From the NCBI GenBank assembly GCA_950295325.1, contig OX485805.1, forward strand, positions 15,425,501 to 15,489,500: a DNA stretch of 64,000 nt, written 5' to 3'. A model generated the notes under the pieces. That model was not told the DNA's origin and searched no databases. It saw only the letters and a list, made by a program, of their open reading frames with translations. Origin of the DNA: Polytrichum commune (Eukaryota; Streptophyta; Polytrichopsida; Polytrichales; Polytrichaceae). The first letter of the stretch is position 1, and each line of letters opens with the position of its first letter. This document shows positions 31,682 through 44,010 of this stretch, piece after piece. Both the position numbers and the translations under genes were made by a program.

Positions 31682-34555
31682 TCTCGGCTTGACCTTCCGG
31701 TTTTCATCTTGTGTTGGCCATCTCTGCTGTCATAACGAGGGATGTGATTATCTCAACCGCCCCAATCGAGCCACTGACGTCAACGAGACCGAATGGGAAG
31801 GCTGTACCCCCTCACCCTTCACCGCAGATGCTGATCCCCCAGCTGGGTCATCTCTCGTTTGTAAGGTCTATAAGACACCACCCTATTGTCTTGATACTTG
31901 CCAGGCTAAGATGTACTATGTTCTTGGCAGAGGTGACATGACTCGTGCATGCATCCATATGGGTCATCACCATCACCCCGTTTCGCAAGGTGTCTGTAGA
32001 GAGTCTAAGGTCGAAATTCATGATCTCATTGGTAGAGAGGTTGAGCGGACTCCCACCGCCACCAACTCTGCCATTGCATTGGCTGCAAGTAAAGAGTTCC
32101 TGGCCAAGTATCTTCTACGCACGGGATCTGATCCCAATAAAGTTATGGACCTCGAGTCCATGAAGTTTGTCATGGACAGGTACCAACACCTCAGCACCCC
32201 GAGTATTCGAAACACTGTCACTTCCTTCAAGCGCATTGGCCGAGGGGGGATCATTGACAGCATCACCGGACTTAGAGGTCATAGCAGTTGGCCCTATGTG
32301 CAAGAAAATAAATTCCCAGGCCAAGGAAAGCTGTTGGAGAAAGTCTACGTCTTCAATATGTCCGAGGTGGGCCTTGGGTCTGGAGTGGACCTTGTCAAGA
32401 GAATGCAACCACACGGTGATTTGCAGGATGCTTGGGTCATGTTTGACCATGTCAAGCGTGTCAAGGGGTGGACGACCATGGCTTGCCATGTCTATGACTC
32501 GGCCTACTGCCGGGTTATGACTATTGCAGTTTGTGATATACAGTCTGAGGATGTCGCGGCGCAGAGCCTTCTATGGCATGGGCTCAATGAAGTTATGCTC
32601 AAACATGGCATTGCTAAAGTTAACTTCAAAGGGTTCATGGCGGACAGTGCACAAGCCAATTGGAATGCAGTTAGGATTATCTATGGCAACGGTGATCCCA
32701 AGGTTCCTATGGAGTCTCGCGAGAGGACATGTCTATTGCATTGGACAGTGTCTATGGAGCGCCACACCGCCACCCATATCAAGCCCGACCTCCAACAGCA
32801 ACACAAGTTGTTATGCAAGCAGTACAAGGATGCCAAGACTCCCGAGCAGTCCGAGTCCCGTTATCTTGCCATCCGGGCTTGGTGGCTATCCTCTGGAGCT
32901 GCATCCGAGGAAGGAATCAAAGACCTTGATACATGGCTTGCATTCTGGCACTTTCGTTACCGTCAATGGGGTGGTTTCATGCAACTAGTGAGTACCCACC
33001 CACAGTGTGTGTTTCGCTTTTTGGTCCGAATTTTTTTTTGGATTTTGTTTTGTTTTTGTGGGTTTTTTTGTTTGTGGGTGTCAGTTTAGGATTTTAACCT
33101 GTTTTTGTACAAAGCGTTCTCACTACATTTTCTTGATTTCTCTCAGAATTTCACAGATTCTGAGTTGGCAGAGATGCCACTTGCAACCTCTCCGAGACAG
33201 TCCATAACAAATGGCTTCAACAGTCTGGAAACCGTAGCTCTGATCTGTATGTTGCGACCGTCGATGATTTTGTGAGGGCGTTCATGCAATGTACGAACTA
33301 CTACGCCTACTTGAAGGGTGATCACTCTGGTATTGGCCCAGGAAAGGAAGAACTCCGCCTTCGTGCTGCACAACGATCCGGTGACGCCAAGAGAATTGTT
33401 GCAACACTCGAGCACATGCCTGGAGCAGAGCATTGGTGCACCCGCAAACCCCAACTCGAAGGAGAGGAGGTCTTTGGCACCACCAAGCGCAAACTTGATA
33501 TGCCCCCTGGTTCTGATCATGATTCACATAGACCCGACAAGGTTAGCTTCTCTCATCCACGAGTGAGCACTAGGTCAACCAAGGCACGTACGGATTCCTC
33601 CACACCATCAGACCTGCCCCTAGCACAATCACCCGAGAAATCGATTCCACAACGGGTCACCCACGTCAATAACATTCAGGAGACCCACTGCGATGTCTCC
33701 AAGTGGCACATTTCTAGACTGCCCAAGACTTCCGCCAAGGCCTGCTTCGCCATGCAAGCTCGCACAAAGACCAAATGCACCCAGAAGATCGTTCGGCATG
33801 GTAAAAGTACTCCAGCTCCTACGTACACCGGCTACATGCGCGACTACAAGAAGAACAAGGAATTCTTGACACAATTCTTCTTCTGCAACGACGACATTGA
33901 AAGATGTGTCAAAGGCACCAGGAGGAAGTGGGTGCAGCACCGTCCGGATGTCCCGGACGTCTGGCCTGTCCTCACTGGGACAAACCTCACTCTCCAGGAG
34001 GTTCTGGCCCTTGAAGAAGGGGGATTCCAACTTCAGCAGCGTCAAGATGTGTCACCCAGAAGACTCTTCGGCGACTCCTCCAATGTTGCCTCATCCATGG
34101 CCGAACTCCCTACCCCGGCCCAAGCCGATCAATACCCTACGCTGAGGTTTGGAAAGAAGATCCGACGCAGTAACAACGGACCATGCGTCCAACAACGCAA
34201 CAAGTGGGAGTCAGCCCTCAACGTCGACGGACAAATCACCTCCGTCACAATGATACCTCACCCAGGGATCGGCTGCATCATTCTCTTCCAGTCCCGAAAG
34301 AAGGCTAAGGTTGAAGAGTACCGTATCACTATCAGCACCTTCCCGTCGTGCACCTGCCCGGATTTCGTGGAGATGTCAGCAAGAGCACTTGGAAAGCGGC
34401 GCACTTGGGTGAACTGCAAGCACTTGTACTTCATCTTCCGTGTGACTTGCAACTTGGATCAATACAAAGACACTTTCATCCATGCTCCGAGTCTTAGTTT
34501 CAATGAAGTGAAGCACCTCCTCGAAAGTGGCATCATGAAGCATGTGGGACCTTAG
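31682..34555 (+). pseudogene. MULE-type transposase gene, 3' part (DDE core and SWIM zinc finger)
   Basis: The frame resumes in phase after the retroelement with TFRFSSCVGHLCC, then NEGCDYLNR, a Cys-rich zinc-binding element found near the N-terminus of MULE-like transposases. The core shows a first acidic residue in WVMFDHVKR (Asp codon at 32445), a second in FMADSAQANWNAV (32643), and a C..H motif in CLLHWTVSMERH. A T-rich intron probably separates QWGGFMQL (about 32985) from the frame containing YVATVDDFVRAF (from about 33168); exact sites are uncertain (possible GTGAGT or GTACCC donor, CAGAG acceptor). The C-terminus has a SWIM zinc finger, CTC..CKH (34349-34423), typical of Mutator-family transposases, and ends in MKHVGP with TAG at 34555. 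The gene points to the right end of the giant element and is its likely transposase, now split by the retroelement. Confidence 0.75.
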
Positions 34556-35148
34556 CGTGGATACCTATAGGAGCTAGGCTGCCCCCCTTATTTATAATTT
34601 GTCGCTAAGTATTATTGCGTTGAGTATACTATAGTATGAGTGCACGTTTTCCGAAAATATCGCTGATATTTCAGACCTATCATTATCTACATGATGTGAA
34701 TTGTAATCGTTTTTAAATATCTATAAAGGTTTCTAAATATTTATGGGTCTCTCCTTCCAACAGTAGTTTTAGATGTTATTGAATGGTACGAGTTTTGCTA
34801 CTTTGCTTGAATGCTTGAATGCTTTAATTTTATGACTTAGAATTTTCTCTTACGTTGTGACCATAGCCTATGATTAAGCGGCTCTCACCATAATATGGAC
34901 AGTCAAAAGTTCCCTGGTTTAAGTAAATCATGTGAATTAGTCTCTCTGAAAGGCACCCTAAAACCAAGTCTCTGTCCTTAAATCCCTCAAAATTTCCACG
35001 GAAATAGGTCCATCGTTTTTACTAAAAAAAGAGGTCCCACGATTTTTCTATTTATGGATTCTAAATTTGGAAATTTTATTACTATAATTGGAAAGCGTTG
35101 ACTTTTTTCTGCTCACCGCTCACACGGTAGCGTCGTTGACCACAACAA

Positions 35149-37207
35149 TGACAAGCGGTCACCAAATTTCCTTCACTAGTACTCTAGTTGTCAATATCGC
35201 ATCCTCTATAAATATTTTTATGAATAATCCTCAATTTGCTTCCGAGGTTGAAGAAACACCCCAACACTTGATGAAATAACAATGTCATTCTTGATCATCT
35301 TCCTTAACATTACTAAGCTTCGTTCTCTCTCTCACCCATTCTAATATAAAGAAATGCCATGCTTTCATGGGGACCACGCCGTGGCACTAAGAGCAGTTTT
35401 TTTCTTCATAATCACAACATATTTATTTCTAGCCTTTGGTTGAATTATTCTCTTCCCTAGGGTAAGTGGCAAGTGGGGCTTAGCAATATTATAGCAATAA
35501 GAAATACAAAAACTCTCATAAATATTGCTCAACGTGAGGAACACGAAACAAAACAAACATAACGCAATGTGTCATCATCACAACGAGGGTGCATTGATGA
35601 GGTTGAAATAGGTAATGTGCAAAGGGTTGTTCACACACACACGCACACACGCACACACACACAACCACAACCACAATGGTTGGTGGTTGTCTCTCTGGTA
35701 TTATTTTTGGTAGATCAAGAGGGATAAAGAACATTGATGACAATCACAATCACATGTACTTATGGTTCAAGGTTGAGGGTGGTTGTGATGATTTGTGGTA
35801 TACTTTCATTGGTTCAATTTTGTGTGTAGTTAGCACGTATTACCATGAGAGAACCTTGAGGCCAAAAGCATGTACAAGGCAATTACTTTTGACAAGCTTT
35901 ACACACAAATTCTTAAATTGCATGTCTCCACTCCTCAAACTAATCCCAAACCAATAAATACCATGCATCGTCATATATTAAGTGAATAATAGGGGTGAAA
36001 ACTGAGATCAAATGCAATCTTATTTGGTCATCCTTCTTGACTAGAGACCTATATTGAGTGGTATGGCAAAGCTTGTAGTCAAGGCCCATATACATAAAAA
36101 GACATCTATATTATGATGAGATCGGAACATGTCCCAAAAGCTACATACCATTGTAGGTTCAATAATGAGCACATTTGGGAAGGCCTATGTGATCATTTCA
36201 AAAGTAAGAAAATTTCCACTTTAGTCTAGAGTTATAACTTCCGCATTTTAACTCCACTTCTGGTGCTTGGAATGACAATCTTCATAGTTTGTAGCACTAA
36301 CTAGGGTGACCCAATTCTTGAGCCAATCCAACAACCAAAATATGTGTGAAGTTGGAAACACCCGCAATAAAACACTCATGTGACAACTTCTGCTATAGAG
36401 ATCACTTGGTTTGTCATTGATTCTTTTCGAATAAATGATTTTCAAACTAAGATAATTTATGGTTTACTACGATACTACCCGTAACACAATAGCTGGTTCG
36501 TCCCCTGGCGAACGAATATTTATTTATTTTGAAAAAATAAGGTTCGCCTCTCAAAAAACTGAATTTCTCAATTTTCATTTTTAGCAAAAAAATCAGTAAA
36601 AATGACCTTAAATGGCTTAGAAACACCAAAAGATTGCAAAAATTAATTTATTCTATTTTCGTTTTTCTGTCTTCATAATTTCATAATTTTTACGTTTTTT
36701 ATTTTTAGAATTATTTTTGAACGAACCAGCTATGGTACTACGGTAAACATCCCGATCCATATTCATAAATTTCCAGACCATCTAGTGAAAGAGAATTGAT
36801 GATAAGACCCCGCGATTCCCGTAGTGTACATCTTATGTGTGTGGAAGGTGGGCCCAAACCACAACCACACCAATCGAGAGTAGTCATGTGCAAACGTCCC
36901 TTCCATTCACATAGTTTTTGAAACTCACAAATGCATGCGAATAGCCCCCTCACCAAACCCTCACCTAAACCCCCTTTATGTTCCCATCTCGTTCCCATCT
37001 CGTTCCCATCCAAGCGAACACGCTCCCCGTGGGAACAAACCCCTCGGTCTCAACGTTGAGCCCGTCGTTCAGACCAAAGCCCTTTTCTCTTCTCGCTCGC
37101 TTCTCGTCTCTTCTCTTCTCCTCTCTTGTCTGGTTTTAGCTTGGCTTGGCTTCGCTTCTTCTCTCGCATTCCTTGTCGCAGCTTCAACAATCCTTGAATC
37201 TTCAGCT
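35149..37207. other. Intergenic DNA and reductase promoter
   Basis: No gene is recognised. A CA-type microsatellite lies at about 35633-35661. The last 150 bp (about 37080-37200) are CT-rich (tctcttctcgctcgcttctc), a likely core promoter/leader of the reductase gene. A frame open from 36935 runs through this leader but lacks plastid-precursor character before 37208. Confidence 0.5.
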
Positions 37208-40200
37208 ATGGCGACCACCATGGCCCGCCTGATGATCTCAACCGCCGCGTCCACCGTATGCTCTCCCTCCGCTGCCGTCCCCAGCCGCTCTGTCTCCCTG
37301 GCCGCGGCCCCCGCGCAGGAGCAGCGTCTCGGCAGCGCTTTCCTCCCGGGAGCACAAGTCCTCCGGACCCTGGGGTTTCAGAACAGAACAAATGCGAGTT
37401 CGAGGAGAGGCCTTAGCAAGCAGGCCGGCCGTGTGGTGGCATCGGTGAATGGCAGTGCACCTCTCGCCGGCCTCCCTATCGATCTCCGAGGTGGCGCTTT
37501 TGAACGAGTTTCGCGTATTCGTGCATTGGCGCATTGGTTTTTTCATCGATTGATTGAGTGTAGTAGATTTCTGATTCTGGGGAGTGGAGTGCAGGCAAGA
37601 GAGCATTTATTGCTGGAGTTGCCGATGATCAAGGCTTCGGCTGGGCCATTGCCAAGGCTCTCTCTGCAGCTGGAGCTGAAATCCTCGTCGGAACCTGGGT
37701 GCCCGTATGTGCCCTAACTCATCAATCGCGAGTTTTTCCACCATCCTAATTAAGTGTTACAGTTCATCCAGTCATTTATGTGGAGAGAGGAATTCAGCAG
37801 TTGTTCCGATGTTCCTTTATTATGGCATTGCATTTGCTTCGGACATTCCAGTGTGAAGTGAACTCTTTCTCGGAGGTTTGTAAGTGTGCAGGGGCTTTGG
37901 TTCAATCCTATTCAGTATCATATATTCCTTTTTCTCCCAAGTTTTGTAACAAAAAAATTGATTGTACCTTTCTAGAAGACTAGAATGAATCATAGTGTGA
38001 TTAAAACGTTATGGATGCTGAACTTGTGGTTGCTGTCAAATTGATTGAGCAATCCTGAAGCTGACGTCTTTTGACATATCCATCATGTCAGGAGTTCCTT
38101 GTTATAGCAGGGATGTGAGGAGACTTGGTGTCTCAGTGTTAATTATATGGCATTGCATTTGCTTCGGACATTCCAGTGTCGGATGAACTGTCTCTCGGAT
38201 TTGTGTTAGTAGGCGGGGGGGCTTTTGTTACTTCTCGTCCTTGTTGATGGTTTACCTCTTTTTCCTCCTGTTTCTTGTACCCGGGGTGTTGTATAATACA
38301 GGCCTGGAAATATTTGTTTGTATGAACAATCTATTGTACCTTAATGAATACTAGAATGGAGCATAATGTAATTAAAATGTTTTGGATAGTGCATCGCCAC
38401 TGTCAGTTTGATTCAACAACCCTCAAGGATGATGGTTTTCAATACAACTCATTCCAAGTTAAGTTGGGGATGCCAAGAGACTTGGTGTTACTTTTCTAGT
38501 GATAGACTTGGTGTTTTTGGGAGTTCACAGTTGCTCATACTTTTTGTAAAGTGAGGCTTGCATGATACTTTTACAAGCTACTGCGAGAGACACGTTTCTC
38601 AGTTTCTAGGAACAATGGTGCGCAGGCCCTCAACATTTTTGAAAGCAGTTTGAGGAGAGGCAAGTTCGATGAGTCACGAAAGTAAGTACCTACTTAATCA
38701 TTCCATCTACGGTCACCAGTTGAAATTGCGAAGAGGTTTGCATCTGACCAGCAAATAGACTATGCAACTAGAGATTCTTGGCTCAGTAGATCATGCAGTC
38801 TTGGTTGAAGTATGAATTTGCATGAAATTCAAGAATGTTGAGTTGTAGGGTGAGTTTTATTGTCTTGATAAATACACCTCAATCATGTAGGATCAGCCTG
38901 CTGTGCATTGATCAATATCCTAGTCATAGCTGTTTTCAAGTTCCTGTATCTAATTTTTGTCAGCTCTTTGATGGTTGTCAAAGCTTACATCAATTGTACA
39001 CCAACTTTCATTTGTTGTCTCCGCAGGCTGCCTAATGGAGGACTACTTGAAATTGCCAAAGTATACCCTTTGGATGCAGTGTTTGACACTCCTGAAGATG
39101 TTCCTGAGGAGGTAAGTGGTTTCATGCATGCATTTCAGGTCCTGTTTCTTTCTTTAAGTGGGCTTCTGTCTACAATGTTTTCTGGAAGTTGTGGAGATAT
39201 CGTCTTTGTGATATTCTTGAACTCATCTAGTCTGTTATCTATGGGTTTCGTCTGTTGTCTGGTTGCCAATGCATATAAGACATATCTCTGCAATTAGTAC
39301 TCACATCTTTTGGTGTCTGATTTTCCAGATTAAGAACAACAAGAGATATGCTGGGTCATCAAAGTGGACTGTGCAGGTACTACACATAATGAAGCTTTTC
39401 TTAGTATACCAGTTGGTGTTTGGTTCAAAATGGGTTTTATGTGAAAGATTAACCTGAATTGAGTTTATTTGGAACATGTCGCTTGATTACATAGGAAGTT
39501 GCGGAATCTGTGAAATCCGACTATGGCACTATTGATATTTTGGTGCACTCACTCGCCAACGGGCCAGAAGTAAGCATATTATCCAATCAAGTACCCTGTG
39601 TTGCATTATTTAAAGTGACCTTGCAGACTGACTTTAGTTAATATGGTCTAGTGTTTTTGTGTTTGGTGCTACTGTTCAGAGCAATGTGATCTGTATCCAT
39701 GTTAGCGTTGAATGTGACAATTTCATCTACTAAAACAAAAATGGAACAAATCTTAAAATAAATTGGATCAATAAACTTGTTGTAATAAACTCTTTGACCT
39801 CTCTCCAGGTTACCAAGCCCCTCTTGGAGACTTCACGAAAGGGTTATCTTGCAGCAATCTCAGCATCATCCTACTCGTATGTATCACTCTTGAAGTACTT
39901 CGCTCCTATCATGAATCAAGGTATAATAAATAAACCATTGTATCCTACACTTGAATAGGGTCGATGGAGTCCAGATAACTTTGATACCCCTGTATTGTTG
40001 TAAGAGCCATGTTGTAGTGGTTAATAGATCCATTGATTGACATATTCTATGTACCTAGCCTACTCAAGGGATACTTCCTAAGCCTGCAAATTTGAGTCCT
40101 CTACAAAAGTGAAATTGGAAATTTCCATTCTATTAGCTGTAGGAGGACTGGAGGAGTCACATGGTTGAGGTTTGGAAGGCTCATAAAATGAAGTTGCAGC

Positions 40201-42107
40201 ACTCGTGCAACATATTTTTTGGGTTGCACTTTGTGTGTTGGTAATCCTGTGCTTTAACCAGCCTTACTGTTCTGTGATGTCCAATCAGGTGGATCCTCAA
40301 TCTCTCTAACATACCTGGCATCTGAAAAGATCATTCCAGGGTGAGTGCTCTAGCAGTAAATACAGGCATTTGTTTGTAAGTTGTTCTTAGTGTACCCTTC
40401 AAAGTAATGAATGGCCTACTCAGGGGAGATACAAGATTGCATTCAACATGCACAGAGGTGAACTAAGTTGAGCCTTTTAATGATCAGGTATGGTGGAGGA
40501 ATGAGCTCTGCTAAAGCTGCATTGGAAAGCGACACACGAGTAAGTTGTCTACATATGAAATTCGTCAATTCTAGTCATGGCATGGTGAAATGCACTGCAA
40601 TCATCCTTAAAACAACATATAATTCTTGTATGATTAAATCAAGCTAAAAATGATACTTGCAATTTTGTATACGCCACTATTCTAGTAAGACGCTTCAAGT
40701 TGTTTGATCACATGATATTACAATATCTTGGAAGTTCTGAAACTTTGAACCTTTGTGAATGAAGCTTGACATCTTGAAATTGTATGTGATATATGTTACA
40801 AACCTTTTATGCAAAATTCTCCAGACTCTTGGTCTGAAGTTTCAGAATCATCAGTTGAGGCTGGTTTTGAGGAGTTTCCCATCACAAACAGAAAGACCAT
40901 TAAAGGCCACTGAGAAAAACTGTGGTCAAACAGAATGAAGAGGTCTAGCATTAGGCTAACCAGGAAATATTTGAAGTTAAGTGATGGAAGTCCTTCAAAT
41001 GTCTTCATCTTTACATATGATTGACTTCATTTTCTCTGGCCAGGTCTTGAGCTTGTAGCCTGCCATTGCCATAGTCACTCCATGGTCTGTTGAATAGGTC
41101 GAGACTGTGCACAGTTCTTGTTTTTTCAAATTTTCTGATCTTCTGGTTTTCTGCAGGTTATGGCATTCGAAGCAGGAAGGAAGTATGGTATCCGGGTCAA
41201 CACCATCTCTGCAGGTAGCAAACGGCCCTTTTACTTTAGTTTGTATAGATTCACAGCAGATTTTTGTAGAGCGGTCCAGGATTTGAAGTCACTAATTTAG
41301 TCATAAATAGAACAAAATCTAAGAATCCTTTGCTTTCAAAGAATTTCAAGAATCTCATCAAAGTATATTTCTCTCCAGGCCCTCTCAGAAGTAGGGCAGC
41401 AAAGGCTATCGGTTTCATCGATGATATGATCAACTACTCTACTGCGAACGCACCTTTGCAAAAGGAGCTTGATGCTGGTGAGCACAGGATTTCAATCTAT
41501 GCCCTCATAATATTACCCTGGCTTCTGCATAGTTGATTCATTCCAACACTTGTCCTTTTATACTCCTGTGGATGTCAAATGCCTTCATGTCCACCTTTCT
41601 GTTGGAAATTCTGTGGATTTCTTGTCATTCCAGGTCCAAACAGAGCAGACAGTATTATTTCCTCAGATTACTTGATCGTTTGTTGGGGAATAGAGGAGGC
41701 GTTTGTAGCGTTTACACACATTTTTTACTCTTTTTGGGTCTCTGTCCAAATTGGCAATTCAAAGTGTAGTATTTTGCAAGTTTGAAGTTGAACACATGTC
41801 TGGGAAGCTTGCCTTCATGTTTTCATAAAGGATTTCTGCTGTTTTGATGACCGGCATATTGCTCCTCCCCTCATTAACTATATTGACCTGAATACGCCAT
41901 TTATCCTCTCTAATGCTTTCATGCTGGGTATCTGCAGATGATGTTGGTAACACAGCTGCGTTTTTGGCCTCTCCTTTGGCTTGCTCAATATCAGGGACAA
42001 TAATATATGTTGACAATGGACTCCATGCCATGGGTTTGGCAGTGGACAGCCCATGTGTTGCTAAAGCAGCAGCAGCACCATCTGAAACAAGCAATGTCCC
42101 TGCTTGA
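37208..42107 (+). CDS. MOD1: Plastid enoyl-[acyl-carrier-protein] reductase (NADH), FabI/MOD1 type
   Basis: The enzyme reduces trans-2-enoyl-ACP with NADH, the last step of each cycle of plastid fatty-acid synthase. Twelve exons join in phase to 399 codons: 37208-37490, 37595-37704, 38626-38681, 39027-39111, 39329-39376, 39495-39569, 39809-39920, 40289-40340, 40489-40540, 41157-41214, 41379-41477, 41938-42107, all GT-AG. The N-terminus from [15 protein letters not shown] to about residue 85 is a Ser/Ala-rich transit peptide. The Rossmann nucleotide-binding start is [20 protein letters not shown]; other family hallmarks are [23 protein letters not shown], the active-site [13 protein letters not shown], and [20 protein letters not shown], ending [10 protein letters not shown]. 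Length and motifs match plant orthologues, so it should be functional. The acceptor before exon 12 is about 460 bp beyond exon 11. It lies beyond the giant element and is not part of it. Confidence 0.97.
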
Positions 42108-43413
42108 TTATTAGAGGATTGTTATACAACCAACTCTAGATATTTGATTTCTAATTCTTACTGGGTGGATTATAGAGCAGTTTTTTTGGTAGTGATTTGA
42201 GTGAAGGTAGTCTAAAATTTCAACAGTTTTGTATTCTGTTTCGTACACTTTAAAGCTCAAGGTTCTAGACTTTACTGGCTGATGACAATATCTCAGGCAG
42301 ATTTGGGACTTGGTACTGTTGGTCAGGATTAGTACTGAAGAAGGCAAGGAGTTCAGAGTTTTCTGTCTCAATCTTAGATGAGTATCATAAATGCAGAAGT
42401 TTTTGGAATTTCTAGAATCTTAAATGTGTTTTAGTTTGTACAAATACGATCGTCATCATCTTCACGGGGGGTTTAGACAATGTCTTCCTCCCCAAAAATT
42501 CTGCTCATCTGTTCTGAAAACGAGATATGGTCCAAACTTTTTCAGGGTAATGGGTGGGTTGCACGTGAAAAAAGGGATTATCTTAACCTTGTGGTCAGAA
42601 GGCCTTTTAGAATCACTAACAAAATGTACAAAGCCAGCTTTGAGGGCTGCTGTACCAAGGGATTTGGTTTTTCTATCTATGTCTTTTGTTATAAAGCCAG
42701 GTGACCTGGAGACAAACTCTGGTAGTGTAAGGCCTTATGTGGTCACTCTTTCTTGATCAAACACCTACATTTGAGCGGTATTATGACTCGACTTGCAGCT
42801 AAGCATGGAGACCAAGAAGACATATGTCACAATGACATTGGACTAAGTACTCGAAACCTAGATGTCATTCTAGGTTCTATAGGTTAACACAATTGGGAGG
42901 GAAGGTTTGCAATCACTTTGCTGTCTCATTACTTTTGCATCTCAACTCCAATTCTGAAACTTGAAATGGCTGATTTACAGTTGTTAACCGAAGGAGACGA
43001 TTCGGGATCCATCCATCAAATTTGTGTGTGGAGTTGGAAGTGCCTGCAATAGGGGCTACCCTTAGTTGTAGAGAACGGATCTGAAGCTGGCCCCATTGCC
43101 AACAAGCACAAGGTGGCGAGCATCATCATGATCACGGTGCAACTGACGAAGTAAGTAGAGGACCACAGCAGCCTTGTTTTACTGCGAGTCAGCATTGAGT
43201 CAAGGCACATGTGACATGTAGACACCCAACATCACATGTGCCGTCAAAACCTCGTGTCAGTCATAAGTAGTAGTAATCTCTGTCCCCGATTGGACACTGG
43301 ATGTTTCATGTCATTATGAATGGTGTAACTTAACTGACGCCAAGGTTTTGAAAAGCACATTCCAAAGCTCTCCGTCAAGTGTGCCTAAAGTGGACATTTC
43401 CATTATTCCAACG
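42108..43413. other. Intergenic DNA with a possible decayed coding relic
   Basis: About 42500-42720 encodes fragments such as GNGWVAREKRDYLNLVVRRP and KGFGFSIYVFCYK in a shifted frame, which read like decayed coding sequence, but I do not recognise the family. Sequence near 42780-42900 shares words (aattgggaggg, ttggac) with 49190-49280 and 52490-52550, suggesting an old dispersed repeat. Nothing else is supported. Confidence 0.35.
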
Positions 43414-43415
43414 TA

Positions 43416-44008
43416 CAGTCGACCCTCTATAAATGTTAACCCTTGGGAGTGGATCAAAGTTAACATTTATAGAGGTGTTAACAATTAACAATTATAAAAT
43501 TACTTTTTTGAGAAATACATAAATCTTAACATTTATAAATATAAGCAATTGTGAAGAGTCCTTGTGAGAGAATACCATTCATAAAATTGCAAACCCAATC
43601 AAAACTTTACTCAATATCAAGTTTGCAAATCACGGGTGAAGTATGAATCAATGGTTCTTTGGTGAGATTCATTTGCATGCACAACTTGCAAATATTTCTC
43701 AATCTGCACCAACAAACCCACATAATTGGACACATCACATGAACGTGATTCCATGTACCTTCTAATGATACCAAAACTAGATTGCAAGTCACTATAAGAT
43801 GAATTGGATGTGTAGTTTTTATCATCCATATTATGGTTGTATTTCATTTGTTAACATTTATAGAGTCAAATTTACAAAGAAGGGAGTATCATTTTGTTAA
43901 CAGTTAACACGTTTAACATTTATAGTGTGCAATATGTGGGGAGTAGAAGAAAGTTAACATTTAGAGGGGTTAACACTTATAGGTGTAACATTTATAGAGG
44001 GTGGACTG
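43416..44008. mobile_element. Tc1/mariner (pogo)-type MITE, 593 bp
   Basis: The left end begins CAGTCGACCCTCTATAAATG and the reverse complement of the right end begins CAGTCCACCCTCTATAAATG, with one mismatch in 20. The element is flanked by TA on both sides (43414-43415, 44009-44010). Plant pogo-type MITEs carry such CAGT..CCTCTATAAAT ends. Several internal copies of GTTAACATTTATAGAG form subterminal repeats. No transposase is present, so it is non-autonomous. Confidence 0.85.
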
Positions 44009-44010
44009 TA

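Larger units (their letters stand above)
4838..35138. mobile_element. Putative giant MULE-type DNA transposon with methyltransferase cargo
   Basis: The ends are inverted repeats: the left end begins CAGGAATGCTACGATGTGAG and the reverse complement of the right end begins CAACGACGCTACCGTGTGAG; 22 of the first 28 positions agree, including GTGAGCGGTGAGC. Immediately outside both ends is the identical 10-mer ACCACAACAA (4828-4837, 35139-35148), the size of a Mutator-family target duplication. Inside is a transposase gene with MULE-like DDE and SWIM features reading toward the right end, and a ParB/amino-methyltransferase gene reading toward the left end. Satellite arrays and a nested 9.9-kb retrotransposon account for most of the length; without the retroelement it is about 20.4 kb. 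That the cargo belongs to the element is inferred from the flanking ends. The transposase is broken in this copy, so it is non-autonomous now. Confidence 0.7.

Noticed and set aside
36935-37207. Upstream start for the enoyl-ACP reductase
   Set aside because: The region is promoter/leader-like and CT-rich. The ATG at 37208 begins a typical transit peptide.
42424-42756. 110-aa plus-strand frame downstream of the reductase
   Set aside because: A neighbouring frame reads more like protein and neither matches a family I can name. It is treated only as a possible relic.
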